A program made the position numbers and the translations under genes. A stretch of DNA of 64,000 nucleotides from Neodiprion pinetum. Lineage: Eukaryota; Arthropoda; Insecta; Hymenoptera; Diprionidae. The number at the start of each line of letters is the position of its first letter. The stretch's first letter is position 1. The notes beneath the pieces are model-generated. The model was given only the letters and a program-made list of their open reading frames with translations. It did no database searches and was not told the origin of the DNA. The stretch lies in NCBI RefSeq assembly GCF_021155775.2, contig NC_060238.1, positions 9,534,001-9,598,000 on the forward strand. The letters run 5' to 3'. Positions 43,454-54,969 of this stretch are shown piece by piece.

Positions 43454-43955
43454 GAGCTAGCGACCAAATCGATCATGTGGCTTCAGCAGTAATAAAACTC
43501 CGTTAGATACTTATCTGATTAACCTTTCCGGATAATCTTCGTGCTGGCAGGCCGTGGGCGGTGGGTGCGGGTGTAGTGGAGTGGGGAAAAAAAATTAAAA
43601 AAATGTGGTCTCAGCGACTTTAATTTTTATCGCAAACAGTTACTCTGTTCTTCCAATGCACCCAAAAAATCAATCGGTTGGGGAGAAGGGGTTGACAGCG
43701 TTAAATATAATTAAGAAAATAATAATAATTTTAATGTGGGCTCCGCAGTATTGGGTTTTTTTCTGACGCGAGTTTAATTAATATGTAAACCCCAAAAAAT
43801 AGCCATGCAAAAATATTTGTGGGAACGTATTGAAAAAAATTATTGAAATCGTTGGATTTCGTTAGAAAATGAGCTAAGGGGAATGCTGAAACGGACGTGG
43901 AGGGGATATCAGCCGGCGAGCGCGTCCGCACGCTCACGGCGCGTCGGTTGTGTTC
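43454..43955 (+). repeat. Left terminal inverted repeat
   Basis: Aligned by eye with the reverse complement of 48331-48842 over its whole length, with perhaps one difference in fifteen to twenty bases plus a few single-base gaps. Conserved blocks include GTAATAAAACTCCGTTAGAT, GGCAGGCCGTGGGCGGTGGG and ATATTTGTGGGAACGTATTG. The inner limit at 43955 is followed directly by AG and the start of the coding similarity. Confidence 0.9.
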
Positions 43956-46900
43956 AGGATATCGTTTACGCAAAGTCACAAGGAAACATAAAAACTTCAA
44001 AACATCTGACTCTCGGATTAGCTCTAAAAAGTCTAACGAGCAGTAGAAAGGTCATCGACATCGTGAACAAGTATGGACATTGCTGCAGCCATAATGTTGT
44101 CGAAGAGCTGGAAACGGAAATGACGTATGCGGCAACAGAAAGTTCACAGGTCTGTCCAGCAGGAATAAAGCTGGTTCCACATCTCAGCACAGGAGTTGCC
44201 TTCGATAATTTCGATCGATTTGCGGAAACAACGAACGGCAAAGATACGCTGCACGATACTGTTGGAATTATATTTCAATTTGAGGAGTCGACTGCCCAGG
44301 AATTGGAAGATTCATGTGCTACTTTGTCAACAGATGTGCAACCAGGAACATCTACATCACAGGATGACGAAGTTATTCAATACGCCACACCTGAAATTTC
44401 TGAAGAGAACAAACGTTCGAAGAAGCGAAGAACTTTTGAAGGTATCTCTGAAGATCTGCCGTCGTATACGAAAACGCCACGAATGACCTAGAACTTTTTG
44501 CCACCAGGTGACGAAAGAAGAATCTTTATTCCGAGCAATTTAACAGCAATTGCAAAACTCGATACAGTGCACATGATTTTGCATGCACTAAAGATTCCTA
44601 ACGTGCCAATGTGGACAGTTTTTAACAGCCAGATAGTGAAAGATGATAGTTTGAAACAAAATATTTCATATCTCACGCCTGTCAACGATTCTCCGACAAA
44701 TAAGGCCGTTGTACTTAAGACGATGTGTGATAGTCAGAAAATTGCTGAGGAATGCGGTCAAAAATATGTTCAGATTACATATGATTTGGCAATTTGCAGA
44801 ATGGCGTTCCAAATTCAATCAAAGGAATTTTCTGAAGAAAAAAATTTCAACAACATCTTTATTCACTTGGGTCAATTTCATATCGAGATGTCGTATTTCA
44901 AAGCCATCGGAAAATTTATTGACAACTGCGGTCCAACACACGCAATGGTTGACAGCGATCTCTTGGCCAGTAGTTCTGTGGCCGGCTTTATTATCGGCAA
45001 ACATTTCAACAGATGTAAGAGATTACACCCGATTGTTTCATTGAGATTAAAAATTTTGCATTTAGAAGCATTTCTTCGGCATGAAGGGATAGCAGGTTTC
45101 GAGGATGTTAAATTGCATCTTCAACGTGTACAAGAAAATTTCACTGAAATAGAAGAGGATTGACCACTCGCTGATTTGATAACAAAATATTCACAGTTTG
45201 CAGAGAGGACATTGAGTGGTGAATTTGGTAAGACCCCACAGTTTTACATGTTCTACACCAAACTGATCGATTATTATCACGTACTGTCCAGAAGTATAAG
45301 ATCAGCACATTTCGAGCTGTATCTATACATTTTACCGAAAATCACAAATTTATTCTTCGTCATGAATCATCAAAACTACGCACGATGGACTGTGAAATAC
45401 CATGACAATTTGTTAAGAGTTGATGAAACTCATCCGGGACTTATCGATGAATTAAAAAAAGGCTCTTTCGGAGTGAAAAGAATAAACCATTTTCAAGGCA
45501 GCCCATTGACATAACTTTGGAACAGACCATCAATGCTGATGCTGGTAGGAAACTGACAGGAATAACACATTTCACAAATTCAATATCTGCGCGCCAACGG
45601 TGGGCAAAAAGTCACAGTCTTCGATCGGCCATTATATCACACGTTTACGAGGTGACAGGGATAGAAAAATCTGAAGCCATTATAGCAAATTTGGAACCGA
45701 GCAAAATGAATAAACAACCGAATTGTTTAAACAATTTCATGAGTACGCTACAGAAAAACATGAGTCCATTCCAGGAAAACCTCGACAAAAATTTGCTGTT
45801 CAATATTGCAATAGATAAAGCAGCAAAAGATTCAACCGCCGAGTTTCTATTAAATATCGAAGAAAAAGGAAACCGTTTACGTCAGAATTTTATTGCTGCA
45901 TGCCACGAAAACCCTCAAAGATTTGAAACTGCAATCTCAAAGAACAAGATAAGTAATTTCAATACTGAGGGTGTTAAGAAGAATATAACAATAAATAACA
46001 AAGTTCAGGAAGTGCGGATGCAGAGAGACCTCTTCGGACGAATGCTCGGTATTTCGATCGAACATAATATCGACATTGCCAAAGTAATGAAATTTCCTCT
46101 TACACCAGTGCCAATGTCCATGTACCTTTTGGATGGGAAAATATTCAAAACTGTGAAATCTGTCTTGTTTAAAATCTTGGAAACTAAAATCGAAAGTCCA
46201 TCACCATCACCACCACCAATCGATATCCTTATTGTAGATGGATTTTTTTTTGCTACATCTCATGAAAGATGTACCGAAAACGTTCGGATCAATATCCAAG
46301 AAATTCTTGACATCGGTCACGAGGACGGGTGCTCAAAGTATTGATATAGTCTTCGATCAGTATTTTACGCCATCGATCAAAAATCATGAACGATCATTAA
46401 GAGACGGATGTCAAGGCAGTAATTACATGATCACTGGGGCTGATCAGGCCAGGCCAGCTGATTCTGTGAAAGAACTCAAACATAGTAAGTTCAAAGAAGC
46501 TCTTATAAATTTATTCGCAGAACATTGGGCGACGGAGGAAATGATACCCTTCATCGGTAACAAGACAATTTATTTGAATCAAAAAAGTTGTTATTCTCAC
46601 AATGTCCTCGATAAAAACGTCGTTCGAACCACACAAGAAGAGTTAGAATGCAGACATCACGAGGAAGCTGACACGAAAATCGCGTCCACGTATCCAAAAT
46701 CAATTCGGCTCACAACATGTGTTCATCACAACATCATCAAATGTTCCGATACAGATATTCTTATTATATTGCTTGGAAACATGGATCACTGGTGCTCAAC
46801 AATGGATATTTCGATGGAAATCGGTTCGGGAAATTCTTTGAGGAATATTCACGTGACAAAAATGTATAATACATTGGGTGGGTTTTTGTGTAAGGCGTTG

Positions 46901-47731
46901 CCAGGCTTCCACGCTCTCACTGGGTGTGATTACAATCCTTCGTTTTATAGGAGAGGTAAAGCATCTCATTTCAAAATCCTTGAGAAGTCACCAGAGTTTC
47001 AAACGGCCTTCGCGTCTCTTGGAGATATCAGCTCAGAGCACGCAACCGCAGATAATTTCAAGATCTTGGAAAAATTCGTTTGTCAAATGTATAGAATAAA
47101 ACACATTGAAGACGTCGACGAGGCTATTTATCTCTTTTTCAGTCATCTCTTTTTAGTGAATTATAAACCCGCGGAATAAGAACCGTTACAAAAAAAATTG
47201 AAAAATTATGACGCTTCCAACTGCCTCCATGCCACGCTGAGGTGCATCAGCAACTACTGCGCACTAGATACATAACTAGTATCTGGAACAATGCTCATCT
47301 GGACATTCCTTCAGCGTTGAAATCTGAAGGAAATGGGTGGATTGACAAAGAGTCTACGTACAACTTCGTTTGGTTCGAAGGTGACCAATTACCAAAGTTT
47401 ACAACAGATGTCATAATTCAATCTGATGAAACCAATGATGACGACGAAGTAGGATCAGGTATGAGTGAAATATTAAACCAACAATAATTTTAACGAAATA
47501 CGTACAAGAAAATATAAAAACATGTTGATAATTCATATGAAATTAACACAAGAACGATGCCAATAGAATACAATTCAATTCAAAAAAAGCAATTAAAAAA
47601 ACATACAGTAATTAGAAGTTCGAATAAAATGAACACTGTTAAAATTGTTATTCAATAAATACAATTAATATGTTTCAGAGGACCATCAATGTGAGAGCGA
47701 CTCCGGAAGTGAAAGCGATACTGATGAATAA
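43956..47731 (+). pseudogene. PIN/FEN1-like transposon protein, six breaks
   Basis: One protein of nearly 1200 residues, read in pieces: from GATATCGTT at 43958 (DIVYAKSQGNIKTSKH) to TAG 44489; 44492 to TGA 45161; 45164 to a frameshift near 45505; 45517 to a frameshift in a T-run near 46245; 46250 to TAA 47177; a frameshift near 47218; then to the donor at 47459. N-terminal block: ALKSLTSSRKVIDIVNKYGH and VAFDNFDRFAET. Middle: DETHPGLIDEL, LEQTINADAG, FPLTPVPMSM. C-terminal half has the acidic series ILIVDG (about 46228), HHEEADTKI (46655), KCSDTDILIILLGNMD (46740) and HALTGCDYNPSF (46911), the spacing and order of FEN1/XPG-like PIN nucleases (inference). It ends LPPC...HQQLLRTRYI and WFEGDQLP. 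I know the family as multicopy uncharacterised proteins in invertebrates. Confidence 0.7.
47460..47680 (+). other. Predicted terminal intron of the transposon gene
   Basis: Donor GGATCAG|GTATGAG and acceptor TATGTTTCAG|AGGACC would join GTAGGATCA-G to AG-GACCATCAA in frame, changing the tail to an acidic EDHQCESDSGSESDTDE that stops at 47731. Without splicing the frame ends at 47487. Both splice sites are good and the upstream frame agrees with the joined one. Confidence 0.5.
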
Positions 47732-47879
47732 GAAGAAACAGCTGACAAGCAAATATTGGACAGCACGCTCATCAGCCCCCTACCAATTGAATGATACTTT
47801 ATAATTTTTTTGCATAAATGTCAAAATGAATAAGATCAAGAAGACAAATGGATTTTACATTAATACAATTTCTTCGCAT

Positions 47880-48235
47880 AAATCAAAATGAATAAAAAAA
47901 GGAATTAAAATGAATTTTCTACGCACATACAATTTTTTCGCATATGAATGAAAATGAATAAGAAAGAATAAAAATGAATACAATTTTTTCGCACGAATAA
48001 AAATGAATGAAAAAAAGAAATAAAAATAAATCGAATTTTCTGGCAGGAATAAAAATGAGAAAAAAAAAGAAATAAAATTGAATCAATTTTTTCGCACGAA
48101 TAAAAATGAATGAAAAGAAGAAATAAAAATAAATAGAATTTTTCGCACGAATAAAACTGAATAAAAAAAGGCATAAAAGGGAATATTTTTTCGCATGAAT
48201 AAAAATAAATACAATTTCTTCTATGAATGAAAATT
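47880..48235. repeat. Minisatellite inside the transposon, about 57 base unit
   Basis: Six or so imperfect units built on ATTTTTTCGCACGAATAAAA and ATGAATGAAAAAAAGAAAT. They lie between the stop codon and the right TIR. The unit produces apparent repetitive frames on the minus strand, which are not genes. Confidence 0.85.
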
Positions 48236-48330
48236 CATAAACGCTCAGCTGAAGCAGCTGCTCGTTCGGGAACGTTCGGGTTTTCCCGTTCAACGGGTGC
48301 AAGACAGACAGCGGCTACTCTCTGTTAGCC

Positions 48331-48842
48331 GAACACAACCGACGCACCGTGAGCGTGCGGACGCGCTCGCCGGTTGATATCCCCTCCACGTCCGTTTTGG
48401 TCTTCCCCTCAGCTCATTTTCTAACGAAATTCAACGATTTCAATAATTTTTTTTAATACGTTCCCACAAATATTTTTGCATGGCTATTTTTTGGGGTTTA
48501 CATATTAATTAAACTTGCGTCAGAAAAAAACCCAATACTGCTGAGCCCACATTAAAATTATTATTATTTTCTTAATTATAATTAACGCTGTCAACCCCTT
48601 CCCCCCAACCGATTGATTTGAAATTTTTTTTGGGTGCATTGGGAGTACAGAGTAACTGTTTGCGATAAAAATTAAAGTCGCTCAGACCACATTTTTAAAA
48701 TTTTTTTTCCCCACTCCACTACACCCGCACCCACCGCCCACGGCCTGCCAGCACGAAGATTATCCGAAAAGGTTATTCAGGTAAGTATCTAACGGAGTTT
48801 TATTACTGCTTGAAGCCACATGACCGCTTTGGTCACTAGCTC
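48331..48842 (-). repeat. Right terminal inverted repeat
   Basis: Inverted copy of 43454-43955, running from GAACACAACCGACGCACCGT at 48331 to GGTCACTAGCTC at 48842. Outside it the flank is unrelated to the left flank. Confidence 0.9.
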
Positions 48843-48956
48843 TTAGACTAAGAGAATGGATGGCGTGTTCCCTACCTAAGCAATGCACGGAATATGTCCG
48901 CCGTTGTGCAAGCGAGACAGGGCATTCCTAGTGCCAATCGCTGTCTCTTCCTAAGA

Positions 48957-49085
48957 CCGCTATCGACTGAATATCCCATCGACATAGCTCCAGAAAGCCG
49001 CTATTGGCTGATACCCCATCGACATAGCTCAAACAAGGCCGCTATTCGCTGAATATCCCATCGACGTAGCTCAAACAAGATAAGG
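48957..49085. repeat. Minisatellite, three copies of a 42 base unit
   Basis: Three units of the form CCGCTATTGGCTGA, ATCCCATCGACATAGCTC, and AAACAAGG in tandem with few differences, just outside the right TIR. Confidence 0.85.
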
Positions 49086-49760
49086 AATAGGCCCGTACTG
49101 CTATCTGTCTCTTTCTAGTCGGCGAACACATTTTTGTCCTGCTCTTACAGACCATTTTCTAAATCTATGGTAATGAACTTTTCTTGTCCTTTGTTTTAAA
49201 CAAGGAGAGGATAGAGTTCTTGGGTATGACGGTCAATTCCAGAAAAAACGTTATACTGTATTCAGACGTTTTGGTCGAAGCATGGCCGCCAATACAGCAC
49301 AAAACATCTATGGAAATCCCACTGGGTCTAATACAGCCCATATATATCCTGGACTATTACGATATCCGAATGACATTTTGTATAAATCCAGGGTTGCGCC
49401 AATGTCTATGGGATATCCTATTGTTGGACTTGAACATGCAGGACATTTATAGGATATCTGTTTCATAACCAATATGTATATGTCGGAGTATGACAAATCT
49501 TTAATCTTTGTTCAATAATTCCATTTAAAAATGTATTTAGTCTTTCAAGAATAAAAGGATATTTCATTTGAAATTGAACTCTCGATGAGTTCACCGTATC
49601 AAGCGTCAAGCGTTATTTGCAAGCTATGAATATAGCTTGTAACCGATATTATTTTTGTGTGTGAGGGTTAAAGTGAAGTGAGATGATTGGTTACCCTACG
49701 GCGCAGTTACTAACCTGAATAATTAGATATTGAGAGATAATGAAAGAGAAAGATATGATT
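49086..49760. other. No gene recognised
   Basis: Mixed sequence with several GGATATC(C) words in both orientations near 49.31-49.46 kb. No coding sequence is supported. Confidence 0.45.
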
Positions 49761-49771
49761 GTTGGGCGCCA
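49761..49771 (-). other. Primer binding site, minus orientation
   Basis: The minus strand reads TGGCGCCCAAC, a typical gypsy primer binding site, directly at the inner end of the minus-strand LTR. No gag follows, so the internal region has been lost. Confidence 0.5.
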
Positions 49772-52252
49772 GACGCACATGCGTCAGAAAATAGATAATT
49801 AGAGAAAAAGATATAGATGAAGACAAGATCAGGTTCTACGACGGTTTTGCACAGCTTGCTCAGTATAGACAAGGTAATGGTAGAGGGGAGGGGCTGAATC
49901 CAATAGATGAAATAAGAAACAGGTGAAGCAGAAATAGTATCGAATATATTGGCTAAGAAGCGATAAATCCTAACAACAAGCAAACAACTGAAAAGATTGA
50001 GACACAATTAAGATAGGTGAGATAATTAATTTACAGCCAGAGAAAAGTTTAGCGAGAGATTTAACAAATAACGGAACGTTTTCAGAATAAACGAGAGATA
50101 TGCGTAGGCTCGCGATACTATGATTCGAGGTAATAATTAACACGGTTTTATAATGAATAGGCAGAATAGAAAAAGATATACGGTACTTAAATTAAGCATT
50201 GATCAAGCAAACCATAAAATATGAGAAGCGATTATAAGAAACATGCGAAATACAAAAATTGTAATAGTTATCACATTACCAAAATTATCAGAGACATAAC
50301 AGAGGCAGGGAATTATTAATTACGAGGTAAATTCAAGGAAACCGGTCAAGTAGAGAATTATTATAAAATATAGAAACTAACAGATAATACGTAGTCTCTA
50401 GTTTGCGATACGTGCGAGAAGAAAGAAAGATAATAGTCGGTACGGTAAAAGATAATTTCGGGATTAAGACAAATAATACTCAAGAGAATTAATACGCAAC
50501 ATACGACAAACGAAAGAGACTACGGACAACTACGATCAGCGGTATTAGCGAAGAAAATAATGAAAAAGATGTTATTCGATACGGCGCAATACTCCAAAGT
50601 CAAAGGAACGACGAGCGGGACCGCGCGGCGATGTAAGATCGCTCACTCGGTACACTCACTAAGATAAATTAATCAAAGATAGTAGGTAAAGAAACAGTTA
50701 TGAATTAATCAGAAGAAGTATAACGAAATAGTAATGCTCAATAGCTAAGACAAGAATTGACAATTTAACAGAACACGCTGCTATACAGCCATATTAGATA
50801 TTTAGGTATTCTAGAAGAGAGAGATAGTAAAATAAAGCAATAGTCACTAACAATGCGTAAGTAAGAGTCAACCAGTCGCGAAGTTAATTGCAATAAGAAA
50901 TAACAAGGGACAAGATAAGAAATAGTAGAGAATAAGGTACGAGCCCAGGTGGCTCACGCAGACCAACTGCAAGATAGAGAGAGAGAGAGAGATAAAGATA
51001 TGATATATTGCAAGTAATTTCGTGGCTCCACAAAATAGAAAAGGAACCTCACTTACGTGAAAAGACGATATAACAGGTACTAGAGAATGCGGTACGATAG
51101 CGATAGAAACTTTTGATAGTGATAGCGAAGACACGTCTGGCTTAGGCGAAAACTGAATGTAGAGTGTCGAGACGAGCGATGATCCTGATTTTTGTCGTGC
51201 TGCTGTCACGCGATTCTTCCTCAAATTTGCGTTATTCTAATTAGGCCAGCAGGTCGCGTAGGTCTGGTCTACAGGTAGGCGGCGATAATCCCTCGCCGCT
51301 TGTTTTTCTTCTTCCTCGCTGACAGGTATTGAGGTATCGGAACGTCGGAAGGTGGTCGGAGATGTTTACCCTCAGCTGTGCTGCATCGTTGGTGAGAAGG
51401 GAGGTCGTACCTCTCATGTGTTGCGATATTGAGGTGTGCGATAATATTGCGTCACCGATCTCTTGGACTTGCTACCGATTGTACTTCACTCCTTGCTTTA
51501 CTGGTACTCCCCGTTGTAGCTATTTCGTTGGCGCTGCATCCCGGCCCTCGCTCATCGGAGCCCTCATGCCGGAACGATCTGGTGGTGATGGCCCTCGACC
51601 CGGATCCCCACACTATATCCACCAGATCCACGTGGTCAGCATAGTCTAGCCTATTCCACGCCACAGCCCTGCGATAGGACGGTTCATTAAGAGAAAACCG
51701 TCCTCTATTTGATAGCCAACGACTTAGTAGATGTCGTGGTCGGTTCAGCTCCAAGCTGATAAGTATCGACGACGGGAGGCTTTGTTGTGTTTTTGACGCA
51801 TAGCCCTGTACGCCATCTCGCGATGCATCCGAGCGGTAGAAGCATTGATTCGTGGTTCGGCTCCTGGCCGATAATTCTTAAATAGTTGGAGGTACTGTTT
51901 GTGCATCACGCACGACCCTGTTCACAACTTAGATAGGCATCCATCGGGAGTGGTTTCAGCGGTATTCGTTCGTCTGTAGTCGGTGGTGGTCGGTGTTGAG
52001 CTGGTACGTGACCCCTGTCAGGCAGTGTCCTGCTATCTTGAAGCGGAAGCCTCGTAGATGGTTCTCGTAGAGCGTTACAAAATTAGAAAATAGAACAGAA
52101 TTAGCTTAATAAAGAGAGTTTCACTTAAAGATAACTAGTCGTTCGTTTTGGAGTATTGGCCTCAGACGTGCTTTCGTTATTTTTAGCGATATTCGTACGT
52201 AGGGAAGTGCGATAATTACACCATGTGACGGGGTACGAAATACCACGTCACA
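49772..52252 (-). repeat. Long LTR (about 2.5 kb), minus orientation
   Basis: On the minus strand it starts TGTGACGTGGTATTTCGTAC at 52252 and runs to the primer binding site near 49771. Its first 250 bases match 54575-54780 (shared phrases GCACGTCTGAGGCCAATA and GAACGACTAGTTA) and an internal part matches 58340-58560 (CACGTAAGTGAGGTTC, AACTTCGCGACT). It is therefore the same family as the plus-strand LTR at 54.6 kb, in opposite orientation. No functional frame inside. Confidence 0.7.
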
Positions 52253-53282
52253 AGCTTAATGACGGAATCTTAGCAACAAACAAATGGTTTGTTTATAACA
52301 ACGTTTGGATGAAATCGACAATCACGGCCAAGCAGGCAAATTGACCGAACGTGTTGAGATCATCGCGCTTTTACAATGAGCAATCCTCGACGAGCCAATC
52401 CTTCATTCTCTCCGCCGTTCCGAGGCTTCACTCCGACATATATATATATATGTGTGATATTTTATAGATATTTATATGATCACTAGACGTCCAATCGCTG
52501 CATCCACGACATTTTATAATTACATTCTATGTTAATTATGTATTTGTATGTCTCGTCATCACTCATAATTGTATATATACATATGTACACACACGCACAC
52601 ACACGCGCGCGCGCGCGCGGGTGTTGCATGTGTGGTAATATAATGTCACAGTTTATTCCGACTAATACATAATCTTGTTACTGTTTTTGATCGGTGATAT
52701 ACGTTTTCTTTTTGAATATTATGTAAAAATTTACACGTCCGTTCGGTGCTATGATTGTGGTGATTTCATATGTGATACTTCTTAATGCTATTATAGAATT
52801 CGCGCCCTCTTATTGCCATATGGCTGATGGCGTTTGTGTGCGTTGCACGTGTTCGCTACTACATCTAGGACACGGAACCAGTGAAAATTGAATAAATGTT
52901 TCAGACAATCATAAAGTTAAATATCAGGAACCTAAATTGCTCAAATTGGTATTAAATTTATTTTTACTTTAATTTGAACATAACCTCAAATCGCACACGT
53001 GCAACATGATCGTCATTTATAACAATTGAACATTTTCTTCCGTAGTATTCTTTTGTATAGTATAGAAGTGGGAAATCTATACTAGCGATTGTATATTTTA
53101 TTACATATATTTGATTTATACGTATTGTAATATTTTCGTTTTATATTTCGATGGTTTTAGAGGAGCTATAGACTGCTTTGTTTTGGGTTTTTTTTTGTTT
53201 TTTAAATGAATGGTCCATATGATTACGTTCATTACTATGTCTAGTTCATGTATACATAGGTATATGAATGTATATTATATAC
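52253..53282. other. No gene; microsatellites
   Basis: AT-rich sequence with a (TA)n run at 52439-52452 and a (CA)n/(CG)n run at 52583-52620. Nothing else recognised. Confidence 0.6.
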
Positions 53283-54487
53283 TGTAACGTTTGCCCAGAT
53301 GGCAGTGTAGAGCGCACTGTCAGCTGATGCACCAGTGAAACGTCGTGAGTCGTTATCCTCCCTACAATAGATAATTTGGCGAATTTTGATATTCAAGGAA
53401 CTCTAAATAACCGTTGCTAAAAGAATTGTTGAATTGTAGAGTCCCTGGCTCTTGCAGTTCCGGATTTTACACTTCCCTGCGTGTTGAAGTGCGGCGCGTG
53501 AGCATTTTACTTCCTATCTAATCTTTTTTTTTATGAATGTATTCCTTACTCATAGGACTAGGATTTAACCTGTCGTCCTGAGTTTTATCCACTATTATTA
53601 CTGTAAGCTGTCAGATCCAGTATTACCCTTCACTGTGGTCCTGGGTGTCCACCGGTTAAGGTTTTCCCCAAACTCTCTATTTTACCTCCCTAACGGTGGG
53701 AATGAATACAGAGGTTGTTTTTAAATAAAGCTTAAATTGAACTTGAACACAAATTGGAACTCTCCTTTTATTACTGGAAATCAATTAAATTCTGGTTTTG
53801 ACAGCGATAACTTACATTTAAATAATCTTCTTATAGCTAATTTCGCATTCTAACTTACTCTATTAAAGAAACTAAAAGTGTGCGAGGATTCATCGGTCCT
53901 GCTCCTGTATGATATAAAGTGATATTTAAAGAATAATATGTAATGTATTTTATATAATGTCTCTAGCCAAGTTTATACCACTAGATTAGATGCTAGCTAT
54001 TTCTAAATTGATTTTAATTATTTCGTAATATATGAGTCGGTTAGGTAGAGACCTATATTCTGCTACTGAATTTTTGAAATAATGACTGCGTATAGCCCAC
54101 AGTGCTCATAGTTCGATGGTACACAGGTCTGCTGCTTGTATGCCGAAACGGGCGCCTAGATAACTTCCTCGGTGTTTCACCGCTTGAGAGCTATAGCGAT
54201 ACTAGACCCTCTGTCGGTGGAGGTCTTCACTAGTCCCATCCTCAGTCGTTGATCTGTAAGGTGTGAGTAATTATCCGCGCGTCCCGCGCTTTTGGTATTG
54301 TCACGGTCGTCGTTGTTCCAGCGCACGTCAGTGTTCGTAGATTTGCTGTTGGTGTTAGGGTTCACAGGTGACTTCGCACAGCGGCGCTCAGGCGGCGGCA
54401 TCTAAACAGTGTTGCTCACAGTCTGTTATGATTAATCGGCGTGTCAACATGCGCTGCCAAACCTCCCTGCCCGCCGGTTACGTTACA
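53283..54487 (+). repeat. Solo LTR with 4 bp target duplication
   Basis: Begins TGTAACGTTTGCCC and ends GGTTACGTTACA. ATAC flanks both sides (53279-53282 and 54488-54491). Length 1.2 kb with conventional TG...CA ends and a short inverted TGTAACG/CGTTACA. It is not obviously related to the other LTR families here. Confidence 0.65.
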
Positions 54488-54969
54488 ATACATACATTAA
54501 TGAAATGCTATATTTTATTATTTAATTATCCGACTATCACATCCTCTGATTACACAAAACATATCCCTATATATTGTGACGTGGTACTTCATATCCCGTC
54601 AAATGCGCTATAATAAAGCACCCTTCCCTCCACAAAATACCGCATAAACAGCGAAGGCACGTCTGAGGCCAATAAACCAACAAGAACGACTAGTTAAATT
54701 TAGATGAGATTTATATATTAAGCTAATACCTGTCTATTTTCTATCTTTCATATCGCATTACAAGAGCCGCGTCCCAGAACTTCGCTTCGAGTGAACCAGA
54801 TATCGCTAGGCAGAGGTCACGGACCGGGTCAACAGCGTCACACCGTCAGCCAGAGAACAGACTATCTCTACCTAACTCCAGGTAGATGCTTGCTAGAACT
54901 GCGAACAGGGTCAGTTTGGCGCCAAGCGCAAGGTGCCAATACAGACCTCCAATGACCAGACTTATCAGC

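Larger units (their letters stand above)
43454..48842 (+). mobile_element. TIR transposon (5.39 kb) encoding a PIN/FEN1-like protein
   Basis: Two terminal inverted repeats of about 500 bases (43454-43955, 48331-48842) bracket a single plus-strand coding region of nearly 1200 codons, now broken in six places. The outermost inverted bases are GAGCTAGYGACCAAA. A palindromic CTAG or AGCT at each end could be a 4 base target duplication or simply part of the TIR. Coding starts right at the inner edge of the left TIR and ends in a short acidic exon at 47731. A minisatellite lies between coding region and right TIR. The nuclease-like motifs plus TIRs suggest a DNA transposon. Academ elements (3-4 base duplications, XPG-type nuclease) are the nearest described group I can name, but I have not aligned them. 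Confidence 0.75.

Noticed and set aside
47905..48302. Minus-strand repetitive frames rich in Phe, Tyr, Cys
   Set aside because: Produced by the 57 base minisatellite; no independent evidence of coding.
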